Below are positions 15,642 through 26,700 of a stretch of 64,000 nucleotides of DNA, piece by piece (position 1 is the first letter of the stretch; the number at the start of each line of letters is the position of its first letter). The notes under the pieces are model-generated. The model made no database searches. It saw only the letters and a program-made list of their open reading frames with translations, and was not told the origin of the DNA. Both the position numbers and the translations under genes were made by a program. Source of the DNA: Dioscorea cayenensis subsp. rotundata (taxonomy: Eukaryota; Streptophyta; Magnoliopsida; Dioscoreales; Dioscoreaceae); assembly GCF_009730915.1 (NCBI RefSeq), contig NC_052487.1, positions 434,001 through 498,000 of the forward strand, read 5' to 3'.

Positions 15642-18600
15642 ATGCCTATCTCAACAGGAGCTTCTACTCATTCGTGGCATCCAGTTATGAGTGCAGACAC
15701 CACAGAACCCCGTTACTGGTGGAACTGGAGATTTTTCCTCTGTGCAATATGGGTGCTGGTTTCCATGATCGCAGCTTCCATTCTTATATGGAAATATGAA
15801 GGTCATGATGGAGAAAGAAGCCAGAGAGGAGCTGAGAATCAGCGTTCCCCTGTGGGTACTTTGTATGCTGACGAGACCTGGAGACCTTGTCTCAAGCAAC
15901 TCCATCCTGCCTGGCTTCTGGCTTTCCGAGTTTTAGCATTTTCCCTGCTTTCAGCATTGCTAGCCATCTATGTTGTTGTCGATGGACGCGGTGTATTTTA
16001 CTACTATACTCAGTAAGCCTGCTCCTGCCCACATTAATAATTAATGTCTATTATTGCTATTAATGATCAGATGTATATATATATATATATATCTATGCTG
16101 ACTTCTTATCCTTGTATGTTTGTGTTCTTGTGGTTGTCGGCTCTGTTTGGCAGGTGGACCTTCACCTTGGTTACTCTTTATTTTGGGGTACGTACAAATC
16201 TTACAGCATTTTATCCTTCATTTGTGCTATTCAAATCTTATGGCAATGATCATTGAGAATGTTTTCACCAGAGTCACTTGCATAATTTACCATTCATCCT
16301 GCTGTTGTGTCTAGATCATTCTTTTTTTTAAAAAAAAAAAAAAATCAGTGATATCTACATTTATGCGTCTTACTTGCCATGGGACATCTTTCAGCTTGGC
16401 TCTTTACTGTCTGTCTATGGCTGCTACCAATATGTGAATAAAGTTGGTGGTGCCAAGGTCAATCATACAAGGTTAGACCATGAGCAAGGCGAGTGTATAG
16501 CACATACAGATGTGGGAAATTCCAATGCTCGTTCCATGAAGAAATGTTCAGTTTCCCAGGAAGAACACTGTGACCGCGAAATTGCTGGATTTTGGGGTTA
16601 TCTCTTCCAAATCATCTACCAAGTAATCAATTTTTCCTTTTTTTTTTAATAAAGTGTTCTGTTAAAGACTGCATCATTTTCCATAATCTCTCAGTGTAAT
16701 GGTTACAGTAGATTTAGCCATCCCTTTCATGACCTGTTATCCATGCGGGCACATTGCATATATTGAAAGTTCTACATCATTTGCTCAATCTAAGCTAATA
16801 GCCCGATTAAGTGTCTATCCTAGTCAAAATTTTCAAGTGCTGTGCGTGAATTAATATATATTAGTGGTTCAAACAGATTCAAATTTCTTTTGGGCATTAA
16901 CAAATAGTTCCATAAAGCGTAACCTGAAGAAATCAATATGTTTGAGAAATCTAATCAAGCTGAGCCCATATGTTCATAGCCAGGCTTCCCTTTATTTGAT
17001 ATGAAACTTTACACATGGTTAGCCCACATGATACATGGTTCTTCTAATATGTAACTATGTTGTAGAACTCCAACCAACTCAAATAACTTTTGGTTATTTT
17101 AGATGTTGAGATTTGTACACTTTTAAAGTTGGGCCCTTTTTTTAAAAAAAAATTTTATGACATGGAACTACATTCTTACTGGAGTTGTAAAGCAGACTTG
17201 AAGACAGCATTGTAGCAATTATTATTTGTACATCTTCAGACATTTTGTAATGCATTAACCATATCTTTGAACCTAGTGGTATGTAAGCATAATGACATTT
17301 TATTTGCAAATGTATTTTGTTTTCTTCATATATTGCATTGATGCCAAGATGGAAGGAGCTTTCCATACATTTCTTTTAATAACTGTTACTTCTTCTGTTC
17401 CTCATGATTGCAGACAAATGCAGGGGCAGTGATGTTGACTGATTGTGTGTTCTGGCTTGTTCTTTTCCCTTTTCTTACCATGAAGAAGTATGATCTAAAT
17501 TTTGTAAGTTATTGCTTTCACACTTCACAGCCTCAATAATAGCATAATATGATTTCAATAATACATGTAGAATACAATGGTAAGAAAGCAATATTTCAAC
17601 TTCAGAAGTTTCTAAGATGTAATTTGTATAGCTTGACACCTCGGAGGCAATACCACACAAGATCCTAATGTGACCATCCTATTTTCTGACTCTGGTACAT
17701 TGATACACAAGGGTTATGTTTTCTAGATTAGAACAAATAGTTTTTGGAAAGATGTGTATATCAGTATTGAAAACTCACTATTATAATTAGCCTGAAACCA
17801 CCACAAGAATGCCTGACTCAAATGTGAATGCAGGCTTTCTGTTCAATGTATCTAGGTTCAGTAGCAACTTCATAATCTTGGGTGGTGTTGTCCTACGACA
17901 TTCTGAAATCTCCATCACTGATTTTTAGTAATAAGCTGACTATAAATTTCCTTGAATTGCAGTTTTTGGTTGGTATGCATTCCGTCAATGCAGTCTTTCT
18001 ACTGGCTGATACTTTCTTAAATCAACTGGTAAATCCACATTCCCCTTTTATTTAATGGACAAACAAGGCTGCACCATTGATTTTTGACTTGCTAATGTAA
18101 TCTTGATGACTTTTACTAGCGTTTTCCCTGGTTCCGGATATCCTACTTCCTACTGTGGACTTCCATATATGTCATATTTCAGTGGATTGTTCATGCTTGT
18201 GTCCCAGTCTGGTAATGTCGACTTCTTTTCATGTCTCAGTTTCAACGTTAACATTAGCTCCATTGTAATGTTTATGATGGTGGTTTTATTTTTACAGGTG
18301 GCCTTATCCATTTCTTGATTTGTCATCAAATCATGCACCGTTATGGTATGTTCCACCAACCAAAGCTCAATTGTTTTTTTTTCTTTTTTACCTTAACATA
18401 TTGACAAGTATTGCATCTGAGGGAAATTCATCACCCACCAACCAAAGCTCAATTGTTTTTTTTTTCCCTTAACATATTGACAAGTATTACATCTGAGGGA
18501 AGTTCATCACCTGCCAACATGATAAACAATCCTGAGTTTTCAAAATAAAAAATTTAAGACTCAGATTGCTTACAAGCTTCTCTAAAATTAGTCATGAATA

Positions 18601-19198
18601 AGTTTTATTGCGTGATGAGGAAGACTCAAAGTGTACACGGCTCATCTCTGCACTTATTCATCCCAAACTTTGTCTAAAATTCCAGGTTTGTTTGTTATCT
18701 TCATTTATTGAGTGGTCTGAGCTGTTTGGTATCCATCCTAATCTTTATACAGTAGATGGAGCATAGTGCCAAAATTGAATAATTAACAAAAAAAAAGTAT
18801 CCTTTGCATTAATTAGAAATACATTAACTAGAAATCATTTGAGTTTAGCACTCTGCACCCAGGATTCAGGACTTGCTCAAAAATAGTGTGTGTGTTCAAT
18901 GGGTTTTAATTATTTTCTTCGCAAAAATTGAAAAGGACATAAAGAGTGAACACCATGAAAATCTTAAGTTAGTAGTTGATTCAAGTCCTACAAAATTGTA
19001 TAGTTGGTTGTTCAATTGCTTTGAGAATGAGATACATACTGAATGAATGAATGAATGAATGTTATCGTCATGTATCGCAGGTACTTGCTGTTGGCGGTGT
19101 TGCATGCCCCTTGCTATGCCATCTTCTCATTTGTCATCAAGTTGAAGCACTTCTTGCTATCTAAGTGGTTTCCTCAATCTTACCAATGTCTCAAGTGA
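15642..19198 (+). CDS. conserved plant multi-pass membrane protein, function unknown
   Basis: Eight exons (15642-16012, 16154-16187, 16395-16622, 17414-17503, 17963-18028, 18120-18211, 18298-18345, 19081-19198) give 348 residues. Start chosen at the first ATG in frame, before MPISTGASTHSWHPVMSAD. Family signatures are YWWNWRFFLCAIWVL, LHPAWLLAFRVLAF, QWTFTLVTLYFG, GCYQYVNKVGG, GFWGYLFQIIYQ, LTDCVFWLVLFPF, RFPWFRISYF and WWPYPFLDLSS. Hydrophobic segments predict about seven membrane spans with a hydrophilic loop after the third. It belongs to a family found throughout land plants whose members are annotated only as transmembrane proteins; likeness to animal rolling-stone or AIG1/FAR-17a proteins is at best distant. 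Intron 7 carries an 82-bp tandem duplication. Confidence 0.88.
18353..18512. repeat. 82-bp tandem duplication in intron 7 of the membrane-protein gene
   Basis: Two adjacent copies beginning CCACCAACCAAAGCTC (18353 and 18435) and running through a T-run, CCTTAACATATTGACAAG and CATCTGAGGGAA. They differ by a few substitutions and the T-run length, indicating a fairly recent event. Confidence 0.9.
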
Positions 19199-19638
19199 AT
19201 CAATATATTATAGAGTAAATGAGAGTCAGGTCTGCCATTGCAGTGCTATTAGTGGTTGCCACCATCCCATGGAAATATATTTTATTGGATGGATGAGCCA
19301 TGCAGGGGATATATATTATATACGTACACACACAAAAGCACCATCAAAAACACGCATGAACAGTTTGCAAAAGCATTTTCTGGAAGGAAAGTATCATATG
19401 CATATGAATTCGATGAAAGCTAAGGGGGGAAAAAGAAAGGAAAAAATAAAGAATTGATTTTGTTCTGGAAAGTAGTCAAAATTTGTTATGTGATAGCAGT
19501 GCAGCTGGTAGCTCTTGTATACCATTTCTTATGTATAGTCTTATTTTGCTGGGGATGAATAGCATGATGTTCTATTCTTTGTAATTGCTGATTAAAAAGG
19601 GCAAAATCCATTATTGTGCTTTAAGCATGCACTTGTTT
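19199..19638. other. 3' UTR and spacer after the membrane-protein gene
   Basis: Presumably the 3' UTR and terminator region of the membrane-protein gene. A short GAATGAATGAATGAATG run lies just before the last exon. No further gene or element seen until the SINE target site at 19639. Confidence 0.6.
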
Positions 19639-19655
19639 TCATTCTTTATCATCAT

Positions 19656-19898
19656 CATTTTTTTTTTTAACAAGAGGAACAAATAGCCCGAAGGCCTTGC
19701 TAAATCATCAGGGGTATGTATAAGCCTCGGTGGAGCAAGTGGAGGCAGGGCCCGCGTACACATGGGCGCTGGGATCACCCGCACACAACCACCGCTCACA
19801 TCTCCCAGAAATGTGCCCTCAGCCGAGAATCGAACTCTCACCACTCGGTGAAGAGTTCTATTGGCGACCCGTATACCAATAGACCATTTGGTCGTTGG
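19656..19898 (-). mobile_element. tRNA-derived SINE, full length
   Basis: A 243-bp element read on the minus strand. Near the 5' end is an A-box-like TGGTCTATTGGTA, then a B-box-like GAGTTCGATTCTC (plus-strand 19825-19839), the two parts of an internal RNA polymerase III promoter. The body ends in a poly(A) run, seen as T-rich at the left edge. Flanking sequences 19639-19655 and 19899-19915 match at 15 of 17 positions (TCATTCTTTATCATCAT against TCATTTTTTATCACCAT), a target duplication typical of LINE-dependent retroposition. It codes for nothing; an open minus-strand frame here is chance. The few differences suggest a moderately young insertion. Confidence 0.85.
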
Positions 19899-20170
19899 TC
19901 ATTTTTTATCACCATTAGCAGAGCTGTAAATTGAGAGAGCTCAGTCTCGCAGAGTTTGGCTCAAACACACCAATGTGAATACCATAAAAATTATTTTTTT
20001 TTATAAAATATATATATATATATCTCGAGCTTAAGATTTAGACGACATATTAAGTGAAAGTTTCATAAATAAAAACTAATAATGCTTTATAACACCAAAA
20101 TTGAGTCTAACTATGTTTTGACATGAGTTGATTAACTATTGACTCTGATACTCCATCTCAAGCTCGTCTT

Positions 20171-21190
20171 CTTTTTTTTTTCCCAAAGAAGAGCAACAAA
20201 CTAAAGAAATCAAAGGACTAAAACAAAGGATTAAAAATAGTAAAAAAGAATTGATACTCTAAGCTCAACTAGGAACAAAGGTCTTCAAGCCATTGCGGAC
20301 TATCCAGGCCCTAACAAAAGAGGGAGAGTTGAGGATTTTGTCTGCCTTGATGAGCGAGAGTATCAGCAATAGTGTTGTCTTCCCTGTTGATGCATTCAAG
20401 AATGTTGTTAGGGAAGACCTTCAAATTTTGCTGCAAAGTTTGGATTTGTTCTTTGTAATGCCATGCAACACAATCATCAAAGTCATTGGCCATTTGAATA
20501 ACTCCTAGGCAATCACATGGCTTCCACTTCCAGATGTTATTGTGACAGAGTTCTAAAGCCAGGTTGATAGCTGTTATTTCAGCTTGGATAAGAGACTCCA
20601 ACTTAGTACCCATAGCTCCTGCTAGAAGAATAAATTCACTATTAAGAATTATGATAAAACCTAAACCATAGCAATTTAAGGGGTTACCCCAAGAAGCATA
20701 TGTGTTTATAGTTATAGATGGTGGGGAAAACATAGGATGAAAATACTCCCTGTTAACCATTTTAATAACTTTGAAGTAATCTGAACATTGATGACCAAGC
20801 TTTAGCAAGGATGATGCCAAAGTTTGGACTCCATTGTTTAAACACAAACTTACGTCTCTCTTAGGGGGGAGTTTGTGTCAGTTTCAATTGAGAGGGCTAT
20901 CTCTTGGGCGGCAATGATAAAAGTTGAGCGCCCAGAGAGAAAACCGCTTTGCTCAGGGCTAACCAAAATTTGAATCACTAATTTCAAACGATTTGCGAGA
21001 ATTTTATAAATAACTTTATAACATACATTGCATAAGGAAATTGGATGAAAATCGGTAGCAAATTGAGGGACGTCAATCTTGGGGATAATGGCAACATACG
21101 TTTTACCCCAAGAGTGGGGGATTTTGGAAGTGATGAGAAAGTGGAAACAACTTTGAAGAAAAAATCACCAATAAGATGGCAATAAAAAAA
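20171..21190 (-). mobile_element. internally deleted LINE fragment (RT piece + RNase H)
   Basis: On the minus strand, from right to left: a reverse transcriptase fragment (21180 to about 20855) reading WGKTYVAIIPKID, FHPISLCNVCYKVIYKILAN and SPEQSGFLSGRSTF, classic plant LINE blocks. A gap follows in which most of the RT domain is missing, then an RNase H frame (20847-20311) with AEITAINLALELC and EDNTIADTLAHQGR. The element ends in a poly(A) run, seen as T9-10 near 20171-20180. The 5' part is truncated at about 21190, where MULE sequence begins. There is a frame change within the RT piece and stops between domains, so it is inactive. Confidence 0.82.
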
Positions 21191-23060
21191 ATATATAAAA
21201 TTCAACACTCAAATTATTCGTGGCTGAACTATTACCACGAGGCATGGATTTCACGGTATCAAATTCTCGATATCATCAAATTCTTTAGCCGTGGATGCCC
21301 ACGCAATACGAAAATATGTGGACCAGCACTCCTCCTTCAATACCTTCCCAAGTCTAACATTTGCTTTCATAAAATTGGTATCCAAGTGTCGAAGACAGTA
21401 TGCATATGGGGAAGAAGGGAAGAGCCGTGCAATGGCGTTCACAAGGCCCTTGGACCTGCCCTACACAAATGTAATTATCCCTTCATAGTTTCCTTCATCG
21501 TATAAAGAATCACCTAACTTCAAAATGAATCACGTCCAATTGGCATCGATCTCGTTGTCGACAATACCGAAGGCGACGTGGAAAAAACCATTGTTTTTGT
21601 CTTTGCCTGTGGCACCCAAAAAACACCCCGATACTTTCCAAGGAGGTGGGTACCATGGAGAAACAGTAACGGCCTGTAACTCTGCAAGGCCTCTCGAATC
21701 CAATGATACACTTACAGAAAGAAAAGAATGCACGTTTAAAATGCCCCCCGTCTCTTTCCACGATCGCAATGCTGCCGGGGTTTGTCTCAATCACCTTATC
21801 CACGTACCAAAGCAACAAATCGTAGCTTGAGACGTCGCTGCCGTCGAGAATCACCCAGGCTCTTTACCCAACCAAGCTTGCTTGTATGGAATGTGGACAT
21901 TATGTTTCTTTAACATGTCCTTCTGAATGTCGATGGCCTTGTACAAGGGCAGCTCCTTAAGCTTCTGAATGACTCATGCACTTACTCATTTTTTGGACGC
22001 TTTCGGGTGTAACACTGATCCAATTCCACCACCGCAAGTGTGTGCCAGGTACATTGTCTTGATTCCGAAAGTATTCTTATTATATTCCTTTGATGCATAA
22101 AGGCGCCATGGACAATCAACAAAAGCGCATTTACAGTCACCCGGTGTTTTTCATTCTTTATGAATTTGAAGTCAAAATTCCGTTTGATAGCGAAATTTCG
22201 AAGTGCGTCTCTAAAATGGTCAACGCTTACAAAACGTTGTCCAATATCCAATGACAACACCTCAGATTGATCTGACGAGAAAAAAAGGCATGACACACCA
22301 TTAGGGTCACCGTGAGTTGGAACGAATATGCTCGCATAATCCGAATTCCTGCCAGCATTTCATTTTAAGAGGAAAACGTCAATATTTTAAACGTAAAATA
22401 GATAATTTAAACGGAAAAATAATATTATAACAGGAAACAAAAAAATTTAAATGGAAACGTATTTTTTTTTAAGGGAAACTGACAATTTTAAACGGAAACT
22501 GGACAAATTTAAACAAAAACTTGACAACTTTAAACAGAAACTGGACAACTTTAAATGGAAACTGAGATGGGAAATGGTTAACAAAGCAAAACTTATGGTT
22601 TTGCCTTGGTTTATGCGGGAACTGGATAATTAAGGGAAAACATATCCTTTTAAGCGGAAACTGGAATAATTAAGCAATAATTAATTTCTACAACTATGTA
22701 AACATAAAACATAAAGGAGAAGAACTTTACAACGAGATGAAATCGTTTTCAGTAGGATGCGACAATGGAACATCATCTGTCTCAACCAGTAGATCAACTG
22801 CAGTGCATTTGAAGAGGGAGTAAACGTGACACATGCGCTGGAAGTCAATCTCGTTTTCTATCGGACAAACCCTTTTATGTCCATCGAGTGTAACAAACTT
22901 CACCCTGACGCGGGAAACATCCAAACCCCATCGCTCATATATCTCCGCTAACACTGATTCCCAAGAAATCAGCACCGTGAACATTAGTACTCGTCCCTCC
23001 CTGTTGTATCTAGCAATAGCACAAAAACTCTCCATAATAAACTTGCATTTTTAAAAATTA
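21191..23060 (-). mobile_element. degraded Mutator-like (MULE) DNA transposon
   Basis: On the minus strand in order: an N-terminal PB1-like domain (23035-22730; VLISWESVLAEIYERWGLDV, FVTLDGHKRVCPIENE); a MuDR DNA-binding segment (22296-21982; QRFVSVDHFRDALRNFAIKR); then transposase core pieces (21854-21510; YDLLLWYVDKVIETNPGSIA, IGFERPCR) and, in another frame (21442-21251), YAYCLRHLDTNFMKANVR. The coding region is broken by several frame changes, and the C-terminal SWIM zinc-finger part is missing where the LINE fragment abuts. Terminal inverted repeats and a 9-bp target duplication could not be found, so the outer limits are approximate. It is a fossil DNA transposon. Confidence 0.8.
22375..22680. 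repeat. 21-bp minisatellite inside the MULE
   Basis: A run of imperfect 21-bp units (AAACTGGACAACTTTAAACAG and variants) between the PB1-like and DNA-binding parts of the MULE, best conserved at 22476-22570. On the plus strand the unit is open and spells a 7-residue repeat (KLDNFKQ), although no such gene is expected there. Confidence 0.75.
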
Positions 23061-23520
23061 GTACTCTCTCTCTCGCGGGATGATCAATGTGAATGAAAGG
23101 AAGAAATTTTCACCTTATTGGATAATTGGCAGAACTCAAATCGAATAGAACAAATGGGGAGGAATTGAAAACTCCAACAATCTAAGGTGATGAGTCTTCC
23201 AAACTTTGTTTGAGACAACGAATGCAAAAATAATGCAAAAAAGTTTGATATGATGTGATTGGGTGGTTTTTTTTTCCCACCAATTTCAAGGTCATAGAAG
23301 GAATTTCACAACATGGATAATGCCAAGTGAACTGCAGGGGCAAAAAGCAAGTGAAACAATAACGAAAAGGCTATCCAAGGTATGCAAAACTTGCAAAGGC
23401 TGTTTGGAAAGATTGAAAATTTCTGAGAGACAAACAGTATTTTACCTTTATTATTATTATTATTTCACATGAGTGGTCACCGTAGTGGCGGACCAGATCA
23501 GATCAGACCAGATGTTTGGG
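23061..23520. other. spacer between MULE and MPP10
   Basis: AT-rich sequence with no gene recognised. A short CTCTCTCTC run lies at 23064-23072 and an (ATT)n tract near 23445-23463. The right end of the MULE may lie here, but no terminal repeat was found. Confidence 0.5.
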
Positions 23521-23522
23521 TC

Positions 23523-23618
23523 TGGGCTGGGTTGAGCTTGGTTTCAATGAGGGAAGTTGGGCCAATGTCATATTTGTGGGCTTTCCTATATTATTATATG
23601 TCTGAGAAGAAGTATAAA
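23523..23618 (+). promoter_or_regulatory. MPP10 promoter: three site II motifs and TATA box
   Basis: TGGGCT at 23523-23528, TGGGCC at 23558-23563 and TGGGCT at 23577-23582 are followed by TATAAA at 23613-23618, about 90 bp before the chosen start codon. Site II elements are typical of plant ribosome-biogenesis genes. The TATA position argues that translation starts at 23709 rather than at the in-frame ATG at 23469, which would lie upstream of the promoter. Confidence 0.6.
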
Positions 23619-23708
23619 GGCTTGGCAGCGAGGGAGGGAATCAGGGATAGGCTGATAGCTGCTACTGTGCTGCGTTATAGAGTCTTAGCGTCCGCCGGCG
23701 GCTGCTCA

Positions 23709-26700
23709 ATGGCGGAGACTGTGGCAGCGATGAAGATGCTTGCCTCCACTGAGCCCCCTATTTTTCTTTCTCCGTCGCAGCAGCTGTCCGGTATCGCCCG
23801 GACTGCTTCTGCTGAGGTCTTCTCGTCTTTGGTTCCCTCTTGCCCTACGCCCCCGCTAGATCGTCTCCTCGTCGACGACGGATTCGACGCTGAGCAGATA
23901 TGGCAGCAAATCGAACTCCTCTCCTCTCCCCTCCTGTCATCCCTCCGCCGAGAGCTTAAGCGCCTCCAGCGCGAGCCCCCGTCTATGCTCTCGGCACCGC
24001 CCAAGAACGAAGAAGGCGATCACGAGGACATGGAAGTAGAGGATGGAGCTGAGGAGGCATTCGAGGAGGAGGATGACGAAGTAGATGAGGGAAAAGCCTC
24101 CGAGGAACGGGATGAAGAAGAAGAAGAAGAAGAAGAAGAAGAAGACGCTGATGACGAGAGCGAGGAGGTGAAGGATGGAGGAGTGGAGGATATGTTTTTA
24201 AAGATCAAGGAGCTTGAGGAGTATTTGGAGAAGGATGAGGCAAGGGAATATGGTGCTCCGAAAAAGAAAGGAAGGAAGTCAGCTTTAAAGGATGATGACA
24301 GTGATAATAGTGAAGACGAAGATGATGAAGATGAAGACCAGGGTGACTTTAATGTGAGTGATTTTTTTTTTTTTTCCTCCTATTGGCGTTTTATCTTCTA
24401 AGGCGTTGAAGTTAGTTTCTCATAAATTACTGAAATATACTATCTCACGGATCAATCATCTTCTCCATTCATTGGAGTTACTGACTACTCAAAAATATTG
24501 TGATTATTTGTTTATATTTCGAACAGTGCTTGTTGTTTTTAGTCATTCTTGTTCTTTTGGTTTGACATCAACTTCTCTTGATCCTTTATTATAGTTTGCA
24601 GATCTTGAAGCTGATGATGATGATGGAGGAGAAGAAGAAGCTAATGGCGCAGAGGATGCCAGGTGTGGCAATTTTTCAGTTCTTTCTTGATGAATGCATA
24701 CTAATTCAGAAATGCATGTGTGAGCATCCCACACGTAATTTTATCGTCCCATATCCAATTGTATATGCATTCCCCATTATTTTTACAACTACTGTATATA
24801 CAAAATAGGATGTTGTTGTGCAAACATGCGCACCTGCACACATACACACAAAAGGGAACATTCCAAATTCTAGGGATTAGCTTTGTCTTACCATGCCAAT
24901 TATTATAACAGATACGAAGACTTTTTTGGATCTAAAAAGAAAAGAGGAGGCCAAAAGGCAGGAGTTGATGCAAAGAAAAGACGACGGTTAGAAAAAGTTG
25001 AGGTTCTTGGTGATCCAGATGACATGGGGATGGATAGTGAACAGGGGGATGATATTGATGAGGATGATGATGGTGATAATAAGACTAAGGTTCAACCTTT
25101 TGATCCAGTAGCTTTTGAGATTCAACAAGGAAAATTTCTGTATTTACTAAGTCAATGACCCCATACGATCTCTTTTATTATTTCTAATTTATTTTTTTAT
25201 TTTTCTATGCTTGCAGGACGATCAGTTGCTGTCCATCCATGAGAAACAACTTCAGAATATTCAGGCCAAGATTGAGCAAATGGAGAAAGAAAACCTTGAA
25301 ACCAAGTCTTGGACCATGCAGGGAGAGGTAATCTTTGATGACTCCCTTGGTACTTTAACTTATTCTTATTGTGAAATTGAAGTTTGAATCAGATTGATAT
25401 GAGATGTTAATTCTGCTAATAATGTGTAAATGTGCTAACTTTTTTCTGGTTCATGTGGCAGATTACTGCCGCTAAAAGGCCAAAGAATAGTGCACTTGAG
25501 GTAAACCTTGATTTTGATCACAAGGCAAGGCCACCTCCTGTGATTACAGATGAAATCACGGCATCTCTTGAGGATTTAATTAGAAGACGAATTATTGAGG
25601 TGATCCATTTTGCCCCTTCTGTGCGAGTGCATTTATTATATACACTAGACATTCTTATAATTTGTTTGAAAACTTTGCTTTATTTGCAATATGATTATTT
25701 GAATTGAAAGCTTTTCTTTCTAACTAATGTCATGGCAAATTTGATTGAGAAGAAGCGCCATAAATGCAATGTTACTACTTGAAATTTCCTGTGAGAGTTG
25801 AGTTCAAGTTAGAGGAATTGATAGTGATGTTATCGTCCTTTCTAATTTCTTAAATTAATGAACGTCTTCTGGAGTTTAGTTTACCAGAGTTTCAGTTTCC
25901 AAATTTATTTTTGACTATAATTATGTTTCATGACTTTGACCTTGTTATGTCCTTTTTCCATCAGAAAAAGGAAATAAACAGAAAGAAACAGTATGTTAAA
26001 ATTCCTGTAAAGCAACTTTATTTAGTCATTGCTGAATTAAGCAAAGCTTATAGCATTTCCTTGAACGTGCATATACCACTTTTGATGTAGGAACATAGCC
26101 CATCCCTATGGAGGGCTTCTGATCCTTGTGGATGATTATTATAGAAGTTTGTTTTAATTAAATTTAGTCATTGATCTTTTTGAAGCACACTTGAACTACG
26201 TGTGTTTAGATGTGAAATGTTTCTGATTTATTTGTGGTGGTATATATGGGTATGGTATTGTTGCTATATTCATAAAGTTTTTGCATCACGGATGCTTCTG
26301 CTATTGCAGGGTCATTTTGATGATGTTCAGAGGTCACCAGCTTTACCACTGAAAGCTCCTAAAGAACTTAAACAGTTGGTATGAATTGCTTTCATCACTA
26401 GTAATTTTTATTTGACATTTCAGGTCTCACCAGCACCCTATGTGGCTAATTATTTGAGTGCTTCAGAGTTTTTTTCTTAATGTTCCCCATTGATATTCAC
26501 AGGATGAGAAAAAGAGTCAGAAGGGACTTGCTGAGATATATGAGGTTTAAAGTTGTATTTTTTTGTCTTTTACATTCTCGCAAGATGCCACCCATCAGAG
26601 ACTACCACAAGGTGCATTTCTGAGTTGCTCTACAAATATCTGTTCTTTGGTTTGCTTTTTGCAGGAAGAGTATGCTCAGAAGACAGGTCTTGCCCATGTT

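Noticed and set aside
19611-19844. 77-codon minus-strand frame
   Set aside because: It lies within the SINE and is explained by that element.
24020-24208. Serine-rich minus-strand frame
   Set aside because: Antisense shadow of the GAA/GAG-rich acidic tract of MPP10.
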